From assembly GCA_000442125.1 (NCBI GenBank), contig KE546965.1, positions 2,232,001 to 2,296,000 of the forward strand: DNA of 64,000 nt. Reading direction: 5' to 3'. The notes below the pieces were generated by a model. That model was not told where the DNA came from, made no database searches, and worked only from the letters and a program-made list of their open reading frames with translations. Position numbers and translations under genes: made by a program. The stretch is from Opeltia flavorubescens (Eukaryota > Ascomycota > Lecanoromycetes > Teloschistales > Teloschistaceae). Shown piece by piece: positions 49,051 through 60,806 of the stretch. How positions within the stretch are numbered: position 1 is the first letter of the stretch; each line of letters opens with the position of its first letter.

Positions 49051-50015
49051 CAGGTGGAACTCTCAAATTATCTGCGCCAAGATATAAATCATGTACCGAG
49101 CAGCGCCGAAAGCTGCACAGAACTTAATGCGGCTTAAGGTCGAGTCCTAGGGTGGCACGCAGCAGGCGTTGACGGACGGTGTCATCGTCTATATCAGCAG
49201 AACAGCTAGAATGAAAGTATCACCCGAGGAAGATATGAACCCTTCAGCAGATGCTCACAACACCGTCAAGAGATAGGATGAACGATCGACAATGAACTAC
49301 ATGAGCAAAGATGTCGTGGGAGGTGAGTCTGAGGTCGTGGAATTGAGCTTACGCTAAGCTATTTAGGAGCTAGCTTCATCTTAGCCCCACACTTTATGTA
49401 GATCTTTCCAAGCCCACTATCAGATTTCAAGCAGTAGGGCTTGCTGTATTGAGCCGCCAAAAACAGGAGGCAACATTTAAATCGTTGATGACGGTAGCAA
49501 AAGATAAAATATTTATTAGACTAAGGTTAAACTAGATCACAGAATCATTATATCGTTGACTCGAAAAACACTCAATTCGCCTAGGAGTTTCTGTAATCTC
49601 AGGTTCTTCAGAGCGAGAGAAGTCGCAACCGGTAAAACATGCAGAGCAAAACTTCATGAGAGATAAAGTTCTTATTCAGATGCGGCAGGCATCCGTACCA
49701 TGCATGAACTAGTGGTGCCATCCGACTGATGTGTAGCGTGTCATGCAGGTGCTTGCGGAGCCCCACGGGCTGCAGCACTCTGCCAGTGCCTGTAAAGTAC
49801 ATCGTGGTATCTAGAAGCATTCGACGCTATGCCCAGATCGCTATGCGTGCTATGCTACAAAGTTTTTGAGGCAGATGGCCGTAATAAGACGTGATCCTGG
49901 CTATGACACCTGTAGATCCCTTCCACTGCCTGATCCATTGCCTCTTGCTGTCGTTCCTGGAAGATAGATGACCCCGCTAGACCGAAAAAAGCTCGGTACA
50001 AGGGCGAATCGCACG
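49051..50015. other. Intergenic, YAG7-like (-) to KDM4 (-)
   Basis: 965 bp holding the KDM4 promoter and the 3' flank of the YAG7-like gene. A stretch around 49490-49560 is AT-rich. No gene seen. Confidence 0.4.
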
Positions 50016-51635
50016 TTACGAGGGAGCATCACCACGGCCACGGCCGCCTCGTCCGCCTCGACCACGTCCGCGATAGCCTCCCTCCCCTCCACCTCGATCC
50101 CCACGGTATCCTCCACGACCACGATAACCACCATCCCCACCGCGATCACCACGGTACCCGCCACGCCCACGTCCACCGCCGCGGTTCTCTCCTTGAGGCC
50201 GAGGGCCACGTCCTCGACGCACTTCATTGAAACCATCAGTGCTAGCCGTGGCTCCGGGGGCTGCTTCTGACGGAGCAGAGTTCCATTGTGGATCAGCGGG
50301 AACATCTTCAGCCCAGCTCTGAGTGCTGGTCATCCCGGCAGGTGTTGCTGCTGTGCCAGTTTCGGTCTCGGCGGGATCACGAGCAACCTCAACCCACCCA
50401 TCAGGACCCGAATCCGCGGAGGCCGATAATTTAGCATCCCAATTGGGGTCCGCAGCCGCTGCGTTGGCTGCGCCTGCGTCGATGTTTGACGCATCGGGTA
50501 CTGTAGGAGTGTCGATGTGGTGCGAAACACCATTGGATGTCGGCTCGGCAGCGGTGTCGAGCTCGGTTAAGCCGGCATGCGCAACGGTTGGGTCCGTACC
50601 GACTTCGGGAGTTGATTCCTCGGCCGCCGGTGGATTTGGTTCGGATTGGGCGACGTCTTCCGCCCAGGCCTCCTCAGCAGCGTAGGGCGCATACTCAAAG
50701 GCGAGATCGCGGACTTGCTTGTCTGTCACGAAATGTGAGTATTAATAGAAAGACCTACAGTGGTGATATCGCAAGCTCACAAGTATACTCGGACTGCACC
50801 TGGTCGACAGTGGGCACTTTCTCGTCAGTTCCCGCAATCAAACTCTCCATCGCTGCAACAGCACCCGCTTCTCCTCCATAGACCAGCAGCAAAGCACCCT
50901 CGAATGCTCGGTTTTCTGGTGAAGTCTCATCGCCTCCTTGACGTTTGGCAGCGGCAGCTCTCAAGAACTTGCTAAGCACCAGGAGTTTGTCTTTAGCTTC
51001 TTTGGCGCTCTCAGCCTTGGCTGCTGCAGTCGACGCTTCCTTTACTTTCTCTAATTCTTCTTTATGAGCGGTTTCGAGAGCCGCTTTCTCCGCTACCAGA
51101 CGCTTTTGATAATCCTCATCAAATTGCTTGTATTGGGCAACCTGTTCCTCGAGCTGAGCGACGGAGGCCTGCAGTGCTGGTTTCTTCTGCGCTTGAGTTT
51201 TTTGGTCCTGGTTGATCTTGCGTGCTGCTAGAAGCTCGTCAAGAGTCTGACCTGGATTTTCAGCGATAATGGAGTCGACTTTTTGGGTTGCGTTCTGGGT
51301 TTTGATGGTCAGCATGACTTTGTACTTCTCATGGCCGAGAGACCTTACCAACTTCTTCTTGACGCTGCGGATGCTCCTACCTCACGAATAGACGTTAGAA
51401 TTGATGAATGGGAGTAGGCAATGCCTGCAACGTACTTGTACAGCTCTCTCATGTAGGGGCTTTCATAAGCACCGTCAGCGCCGTTGGCAGTATTTTCAGC
51501 ATTGGGTTTAACGTTTTCGGAATCGACGTTTGGTTGAGTTGTGGTATCTTTGACTGCGGCTTCTGCTTTAGCCTTCTTCTTCTTCGCGCTCTTAGATTCC
51601 TGCGGCAACACTGGGTTTGATTCTACCCCAGACAT
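50016..51635 (-). CDS. YAG7-like protein with C-terminal RGG tract
   Basis: Exons 51635-51436, 51376-51349 (28 nt), 51294-50781 and 50722-50016 on the reverse strand give 482 residues. The N-terminus has a Lys cluster (SAKKKKAKAEAA). Across the small exon the protein reads YMRELYKSIRSVKKKLNATQ, then KVDSIIAENPGQTLDELLAA, the pattern of the fungal YAG7 dimerisation family. A coiled coil (VAQLEEQVAQYKQFDEDYQK) and a helical region with RAFEGALLLVYGGEAGAVAA follow. An acidic, Ala-rich linker ends in about 60 residues of RGG repeats (GGYRGDRGG, GRGRGG), which usually bind RNA. The family name is from memory. The function is not known to me, though RNA or ribosome association is likely. Confidence 0.75.
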
Positions 51636-52130
51636 CTTTTCGGTTTGGAATATGCGGCTAAAATATTGATATTCAATTGGTAAAACTGATGAAACAGGGA
51701 CTACGGGATCTTGAAAGATACTTAGGAAGCTTGTATTTGAGAAAGGGAGGAATGAGATGATGATTGTGTGCAATGGTCAAACAGGAAGCCTTTCTAGAGC
51801 TCCACCGCAAATAAGATACAGAGCTTATTTGTAAGGCTGATCTAGCGTCTTTCCCACGCGTTTCGCGCTTCTTCTTTCCTTTTCGAGACGATCACCAACT
51901 TCAATGCCGAGAGAACACACTTTTGTTGCTAGTCTCCGCGACGAACACCCCACGTCGACGCACTACCAAAGCTTTACTGACCTTGATCTTACTATCAATA
52001 CTTGGTGATCCGTTCTGGACTGCTTCGCAAAACATGTTTTTGTGAAAAGATTAATGCTCAAGGAGTACCTCGTCCCTAAATCTTGTTCCATTCAAAACAT
52101 CTAAATCTCTAGCTGCTCACCTTCTACAAA
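51636..52130. other. Intergenic, FacC (-) to YAG7-like (-)
   Basis: 495 bp with the YAG7-like promoter and the FacC 3' flank. No element recognised. Confidence 0.35.
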
Positions 52131-54772
52131 TCAATAGTCATTCAATCGTAACTTCTTCCCAATCGCCCTCTTAGCATTTCCCACAACCTTATCGCTAGGT
52201 CGCTCTTTCTCCTCTTGACTCGCCTTGAGGGCTTGTAGCAACATACCCGCATCGAAGAAACCATCTGTACAATCCGTATCGTTAGCCGACTATGGTCTCA
52301 AGTGTTTAGGGCAAACCAAACGACAACTAAGGGACTCACATCCGCCTAGCCCTTCGTCCTCCTCCTCTTCTTCGTCTACGGCTTCGCCCACATTGTCTCC
52401 AACTATCGTTCTTGTATCCCTCTGGGTATCCGCCTTGATGACTTTCCCTTTGCTCGCCTTCTCGCCCTGGAGCTCTCTGACCCTGCTTCTCCCAGTTCCC
52501 TCGCCTTTCTTGACACTTCTAAGCAACCTCTTGATCTCCGCAAAATAGACTTCGAGGCTATCTACAAACCGTTTGGTTTGTCTATGTTTACTAGAAATGC
52601 AGACTGAGATCGAATCGTCCTTGATGATGTACCCCATACCAAAACCTTCGGCGCAGGAAGGACCAAAGCCAAAATGACGCAGTGCAGGGTTTCCGCAGTT
52701 GGACGTCGAAAGGATCGTAGTGTTTAGTCGATCATACGCCGGGTCCGCGAACAGAGACGGAATCTGTTGCAACGGGCGTCTATGAGATGGGGAGCTGGAA
52801 GCCCTTTGATCTTTATGAGACTTTCCGGGAGATCGAGGTGGAGACGGGGAAACAGAACCCTCACGTTGAGAGCTCATGCCCATGTCAGACGACGAACCTT
52901 CTATCGGGCTGGAGTAGCCATTACTACTTGCTGCTTCCGCCCCTTCCTCGTCGACAGCGCGTTGCCAGACGCAATAGAGAGCGTAGAGGTGTCGGTCTTG
53001 CCCGAGCGCCTTCGCACATTCCTTGGTGAGTGCTGTATGTTTCTGCGTTGCCTTCTTCAGTGCATCTATCTTTTGTTGTGCGTGGTTGTCTGCCCAGAAT
53101 GTCTTGACGAACTCGATGGACTCAAGTGTCGCAGCACGAATGGCTTCTGTGCGGCCATGCAGGAAAACCTTCGTCATGGCTGGCTCATAGGTACTTTCAA
53201 CTCGCCCATAGAGACCGTAGTAGGCTGCTTGGAAAGCCATTTGCACAAAAGCGTCTGGTGAAAAGCCCATAGAAGTGATGAAGTTCTTGCCATAGCCTGC
53301 AAATTCAAGGATTTCAAATTCATTCTGCTGGATCAGGTCTGCAAGGCGAGTTTCGGCGAATCGCAGTGCAGTACTGAGCTCTGGCAGCATGTCCCACTCG
53401 AGTTTGTGTGGGGTAGTGCTGACATCGCCGAAGCTCTCTGGATCACGTTTAGATGGATCAGGGGATGTTGAAGTCCAGAGGCTAGGCGCCTGACCGTTTA
53501 TGGACTTCGCGAAACGGAGGATAGTGTCAGTATAGACATCACTTGCCATTCGCAGCACAGTGTGCCCGTCAACGCCTGTGTGTTCGAAGTTGATGCCTGC
53601 ACTGCCATTTTTGCAGACGATGATCTGCATCTTGTCATACCATCTGTTGGTGCAGGTTCCAATCTGAACGCCTTTGACAATTTCACTCGTGCCGCAGAGC
53701 ATGTTTCCACAAAGCTCGGCGCCTGTCTTGGGTTCCGTATAATCGAGGCAGAGGGTAAAGAGTGCAGAATCAACGATACTAAGGCATTCTGCGTTATTGG
53801 AGTCTTCGTCGCGAGTGAGAACGTCTCTCAACCCTGCCCATGTCTTACGGTTTTCCGTGCTGAGAACTCCCAGAGCCCCTTTTGCAGCTTCTTGGATTGG
53901 GGTTTGCTCGGCATCATCCACGATGACCTGCAGATTGACGGCCATGTCCTTTTCCGTCATGATGATATCAGAATTGTCATCCAGAACATCAAACCAGTAG
54001 AATTGTCCCTTACACAAGATAACGATATGCCTCGATCCTGAATCTTGGGCAATTTGACAGCCATTCTCGGTTGGTATTCGCGCGGTACCAAAAAGCCTTG
54101 AGTACTGATACATGCATAGAGGCGTGCCTCGCAGAGTATCGGGTGGAAGTTCTTCTTTCCGGACTGCCCGGACGAAGCAAAGAGCAGAGATGACCAACGA
54201 CGCCGCCCGGGTCACCTGATTGTTCCGTGCAGGCGTGGGATCATCTTCAAGGAGGAAGAACGGGTTCAGATTTAGAACGACCGAGTTGTCGAAATTGAGA
54301 TACGAGTCATACCCTTCGCAATAATCTTTTAGCTCGCTTTCTTATTTACATACAAAGACCACTTGGAAGCTGATTTCGACATACAGAATTGTTCAATGTA
54401 GCTAGTCTTCCCAGTCGCATACTTCTTCAATCTGGCCTGCAATTCTGGTCCTTCGCTTTTGAGGAAGTCCTGCACCGCGGCAGCAGTTTCTTCTTGTTCT
54501 CGTCGGTTCTGCAATGGCTTGAGCACCGCTTGATATTTCTTACATGTATCCTCGAGTTCTGGTATAGGCAATTTGGGAAGCTGGTCTTGAGCGGCGTACG
54601 TAATACCTGGCTTTCTCTTAGGGCCATGAGAGGCCAAAGGCTCCCGTTCAGATAGAGAGTATGTCCCGTCGGCGCCGGATAGAGATGATTTGTCAGCGTC
54701 TGAGTTCGGAGGCTGGTCGCTTGCTAGAGATTCGTTCAAAGATTTAGGCATGGTGAACATGCGGACTGTCAT
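52131..54772 (-). CDS. facC: Carnitine acetyltransferase, cytosolic FacC type
   Basis: Exons 54772-54385, 54313-52340 and 52264-52131 on the reverse strand give 831 residues. Three in-frame ATGs near the start (54772, 54760, 54751) leave the exact N-terminus open. The choline/carnitine acyltransferase fold is clear: LPKLPIPELEDTCKKYQAVL, FWYDSYLNFDNSVVLNLNPF, GTARIPTENGC and the catalytic His in GINFEHTGVDGHTV (near residue 378). The enzyme moves acetyl groups between CoA and carnitine. No mitochondrial presequence is evident and the C-terminus LRLNDY is not a PTS1, so a cytosolic form like FacC/Yat2 is inferred. A Ser/Pro-rich insert of about 70 residues (from SSNGYSSPIEGSSSD) interrupts the C-terminal core, and an acidic segment VDEEEEEDEG lies near the end. 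Confidence 0.92.
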
Positions 54773-55482
54773 GATGAAAATGTTCAGTCAAGAATACAAG
54801 AGTGAAATGATGGTAGGAATCAACACGAGCGGTAAGTTTATAGCTTAGAACAGCGACAGACTTGTAGACAATAACGCGTCTCACAAAGATACCGACATGA
54901 GAATGAGAGCACAACATGAGAAGATTTTCATCGAGACATCTGGTGAAAGTAGCTGCTAGCAAGTGAAGGCTTGATAGTTGCTGGACTGAAGAAACATCTA
55001 AATGAATGTACGCTGCAAAATGGACAAAAGGAAAGCACATAAATACGGTATGAGAATTAACCCACCCAAGGGCAATTTCTAGCAGTTTGATAGGATGATC
55101 TGACCCCCCATTCCCATGACGAAGGTAATTGATAGTTCTATGAGGATCAAATACGTAGTGGCCGCTGCGGGCTAAGTTTTGACCGGACGAAAGGACACCA
55201 TAGTCCCACACGACCTTCTGAATTGTATGGCTTCGGACTGCATGCGTCAAGAGCTTGCATACTTTGAAAGGTCTAACTCCCAGCAGACGGACAAGAGGAC
55301 ACTAAAGACAGCTGCAAGGCTAAAAGGCCACGAGACACTACCCGCATGACTTACGGTGTCCGATGCAAGTTGTCAGGCATAGGGAAGCACGGAAGCTCTT
55401 CAAGAACATACATGATAAGATTAGATTCTGACTATCCGTATTTAAATTGAAGTATAGTAAACGAATTTCTATATGTCTATTC
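54773..55482. other. Intergenic, RAD14 (-) to FacC (-)
   Basis: 710 bp that must include the FacC promoter. No clear regulator site was recognised. Confidence 0.35.
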
Positions 55483-56677
55483 TCAGAACTCAAGCTCCTC
55501 GACCTCCATCCCGCACTCCACGCACGTCTTCACCCCTATGCCCTCTGCATTTTCCACGGCTCGCCCCCACGCATGCGTATGCTTCCCTCCTCTCCCTATC
55601 TCGTCACCAAATTCCCCACCTCTACCACCAGCCTTCCTACTCCGCCTATATGCCTCCACTCTCGTCTTCTTCTTCAATTCTAGCAATTTTGAATTAAACT
55701 TGTCTTCCTTTCGCTTCTTCTTCTCCTTTTCCCTCCGGTTGAACTCTTCGTCCAGCGCCTCAGCAGATCCCCATTTCTTCCCAAATGCATATTCCTCGAC
55801 CTGATATCGTAAAAAAAGCATCATGTTGTTCCAGGTGGATTTGTGCGGATTGGGTCTTTCCAGATGCGGCAATAACTCCTCATCTTTGAGCTCCGGGTCC
55901 GTTAACAAGTAGTCTTCCCTCGCTTCCGTTTTGGTGAGCAAGCTGTACTTTTCCGGGAGCTTCTCTTTGCAGGAATTGCAGATTGCGCAGCCGAAAATCT
56001 CCTCCCATTTCCAATCGATTTCGAGGCTCCCACACTCGCGGCACATTTTGTTCCCTTCCTTTTTCAAGACGCTAAGGCCGGGCTCGAAAGGCCCTTCCTT
56101 CCGATCCCGTAATGAACGTAGCAGTTGATGTCTTTCCCATTCCTTCAGCGTCATATGCGCCGGCTTGTCTTCTGCGTTGGGCATGTATAGAGCCTTGTTG
56201 TGTGGATCATCCTCGGCTGTCAAAAAGCCACCTTTGGTGTCTGTCATCTTACTGAAATCGTATTCGACGTATTTGGTGAAGTTCCGCGCAGGCTGGATGT
56301 CATCCAGCGGGCGAAAGCCACCGTTCTTCGCGGGGTCTTTGCTTCGGCCATCTCTGAGAGTCGCGGGAACATTAGAAGTAGAAATTGCGGAGTGGGCACG
56401 TTTCTGACCCGCCGCGAGGTTGCTGCTATCTGAGCGTTTGAGCGAAGAATGTCCATTCTGCTTGCGGGCTTCAGCTTCACGCTGGTCACGGAGAGCTTTG
56501 GCTTTGAGGCGGTTGATTTCCTAAGCGACTATTGATGAGGAGAGGTTCAGACTTTCGAGTCACTCAAAAACTCACGATGCGTTTGACTTGCTCTGGTGTG
56601 AGAGAGGATGCGGGTGGAACGCCGGAGTCAGTGATAACGGGTTGGGATGGAGGGGTCGAAGGTCGTTCGCTGGCCAT
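55483..56677 (-). CDS. RAD14: XPA/Rad14 nucleotide excision repair protein
   Basis: Exons 56677-56576 and 56520-55483 on the reverse strand give 379 residues. A helical, charged N-terminal region (EQVKRIEINRLKAKALRDQR) precedes FTKYVEYDFSKMTDTKGGFL. The zinc module has the XPA spacing CRECGSLEIDWKW...CNSC, i.e. CxxC-17-CxxC. DNA-binding motifs KLPEKYSLLTKTEAREDYLL, LLPHLERPNPHKSTWNNMML and FLRYQVEEYAFGKKWGS are close to the family. The tail carries a possible extra Cys pair (CVECGMEVEELEF). XPA/Rad14 verifies damage and organises the excision complex with RPA and TFIIH. Both exons keep phase, and the zinc ligands are all present. Confidence 0.94.
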
Positions 56678-57326
56678 GGCTAACAGGTTCTATTCGAGTT
56701 GGAGATATTACGCACGAAGTGCATATTAACCATGCATTGATATTACAGACAAAGCCTGCATTGAACGCCACTTGTCTCGCTTATGTCGCGTGGTAGATGC
56801 GAATTCACACGTCTACGTCATGATCGACGACCTGAGCTATAAGATTACTTCTATTTTATGGCGGTCGAACAAATGTGTCAGGTTCTATCAAACATTGCTT
56901 AAAGATGTCCCATATCTATCATAGGACTTGAAGAAGAGCGCCTTTCCTACGGGATTCAACGAATTGGGGAGCTGATTGATTGTCCTTTATTAACAAAACA
57001 TTCTTGACGAAGCTACTCTACATGAATCATGGAAATTAAGCACTGAGTAAATAATCGTAGTCGAGAACACGTACAGACAAGGTTTCAATCATAAGTCTGA
57101 TTAGTGAGGATATAGTTTTTGATATTCGAATCATCCGACAGCGGCTTCGCTGACAATGATGTGTATTCACAAACTCGCAAGGCGAGGGACAGTATGTACA
57201 AATAAAGAATCCAAGGGTTATCATCAAAACTCCGGCCTGTGCGCACCCTATGCTCCCGCTTTTGCTTATTTTTTCATTGAATATTAGGAGAGGAGAGATC
57301 GATATTCGGTGATTCACCTGTCACCT
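56678..57326. other. Intergenic, OYE (-) to RAD14 (-)
   Basis: 649 bp holding the RAD14 promoter and the OYE 3' flank. No gene recognised. Confidence 0.35.
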
Positions 57327-58860
57327 TCATCCTACCGCGGCTTGTAAGATGCTCCGGGCTTCGACTTCGGCAATGCCCCGTCTCTGAAGCTCTCTGACGC
57401 TGCGTGACTGGAGCTCTCTTATGCTCTGCATCTGAAGCTCAACCTCGAATCGTTTGCTTAATGGCTGTTGCTCTCCGATTCCTCTCCTTTGAAGCTCTCC
57501 TACACTCCGTGATTGAAGCTCTCTGATGCTCTGCAACTGAAGGTCTAATTCGAATTTTTTGCTCAGCGGTTGAAGTTCTCCTGTGCCTTTTCTGTGAAGA
57601 TCTCCTATGCTCCGTGCTTGGAGCTCTCTTATGCTTTGTATTAGGCGTTCCGCTTGGAACTCCTTGCTGAAGGGATAGTCTGTGTAACCCTTTGCGGCTT
57701 GTGCAGTGTAGAAGTTGTCACGGTCGTAAGGATTGAGCGCAATCCCCTTGCGCACGCGATACGGTAAGTCCGGGTTTGATATGAAATACCTGCCAAACAC
57801 GATCATGACGTTCTTGCCTTTGTACTTCTCATCGACCGCCCGCTTTGCGCTCTCTGGGGTGAATCCACCTGCAACCAGCACTGGGCTTACGTTATCCCAG
57901 ATGTTTAGGGCAAAATCAATATTTTCCGTTCGTTTAGAATCCGCGTTTCCACTGACTCTTGCTTCTACTAGGTGGAGATAAGCAGGTTTAAGGTTCTTGA
58001 GGCATCTGATGAGATAGCTGTATTGAGGAACTGGATCGGCCATTCCCATCCCTTGAAAGGAAGAGAACGGGCTGAAGCGCACACCAACGCGGTCTGCGCC
58101 TATGGCTGCCACAACGGCCTTTGTGACTTCAAGGCAGAATCGAGCTCGCTTTTCTATGCTGCCGCCCCATGCATCTGCTGTCGTGTAAGCAATGTCATCA
58201 ACACCATTTGATAAAGGTTTAAGGCACACCTGTTCGCTTATTGCAAACGTCTTGAATGAACTGATCAATAAGGTAGCCCTGAGAAAGACAGAGTCAGTGT
58301 ATGGGCTCAAAAAGACACCGACACGATAGACGTAAACTCACATTTGCGCCGTGAACTTCGACTCCGTCAAAGCCAGCCTCCATTGCATTCCTGGCCGCCT
58401 GAGCAAAGCGATNCACCACAGTCAAGATCTCAGCCTCTGTCATTTCACGAGGTGTTTCAAATCCAGGCCCCATTGGAACAGCACTGCTGCTAAAGAGGTC
58501 CTTCCCCGTTGGCTCAGCTGACTCCAGCAGCCAGGGCGGAATGTCCCGCCCATGGGCCCAGATCTGGCAGAAAATGAAGGATCCCTTTGCGTGGACGGCA
58601 TCGGTAATCCGCCTCCACCACCTAATCTGTTCCTGACTATAGATCATAGGCGAATTGGGAAAACTGTTTGCTGCGGGGAAGATTTCTGTAGCTTCGCTGA
58701 CGATAAGAGTTCCAGGTACAGAAGCTCGCTGACTGTAGTGCTCGACGGCAAGGTCTGTGTGCGAATGGGCGTCGTCTGCTCGGTAGCGAGTTAGGGGTGC
58801 CATGACGACTCTATGGGAGGGTCGGATTCGCCCAAGTTGGATAGGATCAAAGAGCGCCAT
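57327..58860 (-). CDS. Old Yellow Enzyme-type flavin oxidoreductase with repeated C-terminal tail
   Basis: Exons 58860-58342 (one N at 58413), 58278-58230 and 58177-57327 on the reverse strand give 472 residues. The FMN barrel is complete: PSHRVVMAPLTRYRA, ASVPGTLIVSEATEI, DAVHAKGSFIFCQIWAHGRD and the His/Asn/Tyr active-site strip VHGANGYLIDQF. NKRTADAWGGSIEKRARF and MIVFGRYFISNPDLPYR (phosphate-binding end) complete it. These enzymes reduce activated C=C bonds with NADPH. Typical members end near TDYPFSKEF, about residue 365. Here three tandem 35-residue units follow, each with SIRELQ[SA]RS, adding about 100 residues. An MFS transpor­ter gene lies next upstream on the same strand, with its own promoter gap of 500 bp. 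Confidence 0.9.
57360..57674 (-). repeat. Three tandem 105-bp coding repeats in the OYE gene
   Basis: Units at 57674-57570, 57569-57465 and 57464-57360 (read on the reverse strand) each encode 35 residues. They begin P[FL]SK.F and share QSIRELQ.RS and then a [LQ]..[RK][RK]?G.. segment. Units 2 and 3 are most alike. The first unit starts with the normal barrel end PFSKEFQAERL, so the array seems to have grown from the enzyme's own C-terminus. Confidence 0.8.
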
Positions 58861-59358
58861 GATTGTAATGATTGGTGAAAATTTAGTCTCGTTAGATCGG
58901 AGCGATGACAATCAATTGAGAATATAGGGTCCGAATTCGAGACTTATACGATACGAATGGCCGCAGTTTTGAAATTGTTAACAAAAGAAAAAAAAAGCTG
59001 CAGCAGCGGGAGCGGGCCAAATATAAGCCGAGTTGAACATTGTATGGATGATCGATCCGTAAGATAATCACCTCATGGTACGCCAGACAAGAGGCGCATA
59101 TATAGGTTGTCAGACATGTCAGACATGTCAGGCCTAGTCAGAGCGTGGCAGGGATAGCTTCGTCTGTTCCTAGGCGAAGTGAAACCTCGCCCGCGATGGC
59201 GCAATCCCTGTAAGCCCTGATCTTGACGCCAAGCCTTGACTAGACGCTTAATGATCCCAAGTTCCATGACATCGGGTTTTTAGACACTGCCACATGTACG
59301 ATGTGGAAAAATCGAATGAGCATAAGGCCAGGTAGACGCACCTATCTCTGGTCTCGAT
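58861..59358. other. Intergenic, MFS (-) to OYE (-)
   Basis: 498 bp with the OYE promoter. It contains a short direct repeat of CAGACATGT around 59110-59128. Nothing else recognised. Confidence 0.35.
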
Positions 59359-60806
59359 TCATTTTGTCCGCGGCGCTTTGAGTCCACCGAAAACCAGTGC
59401 GCCCACTCCAAGCATGCCGACGCCTCCTGTTGCATATGCAACATCTCGACCAGCCCACCAGTAAAGTGTACAGAAAAGTAGTGGTCCTAATGCCCTGCCT
59501 ACTTGACCTGTTGTTTGTAAGTGATAGATCATGGTTGTGTGGAAGACAGGCAGGAGCATCGAAAGTTGAGAAATTGTCGACACTTACCCCAACTGCGATG
59601 ATTACCCATCTTGCCTCCACGCTCACTTTCGGAAGCCTCAAAGCTGCTCAACGTGTTCAAGCCGGTAACTACCGTGGCTGTTGTGATGGCCAAAAGACTC
59701 GCCGCTGTCCAGAGGCCAGCCTCTGTTGTCATCCTTCCCAGCAGGAAAAAACTGGCCGTGCACGAAACCACTCCGATCTGAACAGCACGAATCGGAGGTA
59801 ATCTCCGCGTGACCGCTCCTTGTAGAATTGCAGCAAGGAGACCCATGTATCCAAGTAATTTCCCGGTCTGTGATGATGTAAATGCGAAAAGGTCATAGGT
59901 CATGAAAGGAAAGGAGAATTCCATCCCGCTAAAGCATAAAATGAAGAAAAAGTGTGTAGCATTGAGAAGACCATGAGAGTTCGTCCGAGGATGGCCCTCT
60001 GAAGGTACAGCAGCCTTGGTAGTAGACAGGTCTGAAGGATCTCGCTTCCGCGACGATGGTAGGGTCTCTGGTAAATATCGATATAAATACAATGTTTCAA
60101 CGACAATTAGAAGGAGGGAAANCCCCGCCGCTGTGGCGAAAGGATTGGAGGCGACCGTCTCAACATTGGCCAAAGCTGCACCCAATGCAGGACCGAATGT
60201 GAAAGCGATGGAGAAACAAGCTCCGACCAAAGCCATAGTGGATCCCCTCTGGTCTTTGTCGCTAATGTCAGCTGCCATGGCCGTTGCCAGTTGGACGTTG
60301 CCTTCGCTCAGCCCTCCAACAACTCGACTGGCCAGGAAAGTGCGAAAGTCCGTTGCCGCAACCCATAAGGCGACTGATGCAATATTACCGGCCATTGACC
60401 AGAGGAGAGCGGTCCTCCGCCCATGCTTGTCTGACAAAGATCCAATGAATGGTGATGCGATGGCTTGGAGCAGCGAGAAGAGGGAGCCAAGGGCTCCACC
60501 AAGCAGGACGATGTCATAGCGATCACTGATAGGGCGCGAAAAGGATTGTTTGTAGGCGTTCAGGCCAAATAAGATGCGACGAAGCACGGAGTTTGAGGAG
60601 CCATCAGCTGTTTCGAGATTTCGATAAAACTCTAGGAGGCGGGGAAACAGGGGCAGAATGAAAGTAAAGGATATCTAGATTTCCCATAAGCAGGTTCTCA
60701 TATGTACGAGTCACGTAGCGCCGCTTACAAGATCTAGTAGAAGAGAGACGAAGATGACCTTCAGGATCTTGCTTCGCTGAGATGGAGAAACAGGATTGCT
60801 CGTCAT
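59359..60806 (-). CDS. Major facilitator superfamily transporter (DHA1/TetA-like)
   Basis: Exons 60806-60729, 60674-59588 and 59507-59359 on the reverse strand give 437 residues; one N at 60121 leaves a single unknown residue. About twelve hydrophobic segments are present. The motif A-type loop GSLSDKHGRRTALL follows TM2. Other family features are ASRVVGGLSEGNVQLATAMA with a GPALG pattern after TM5, and the final helices WWAGRDVAYATGGVG and ALVFGGL. It resembles the TetA/MFSD10 group of drug:proton antiporters; the substrate is unknown. Splicing at both junctions was set by phase (0 and 1) and gives continuous membrane helices. Confidence 0.88.

Noticed and set aside
59108-59130. Short tandem CAGACATGT repeat
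   Set aside because: Only two full copies; too short to interpret.
57327-60806. OYE plus MFS as part of a secondary-metabolite cluster
   Set aside because: No polyketide synthase, NRPS, terpene synthase, P450 or pathway regulator is nearby; the neighbours are DNA-repair, F-box and deacetylase genes.
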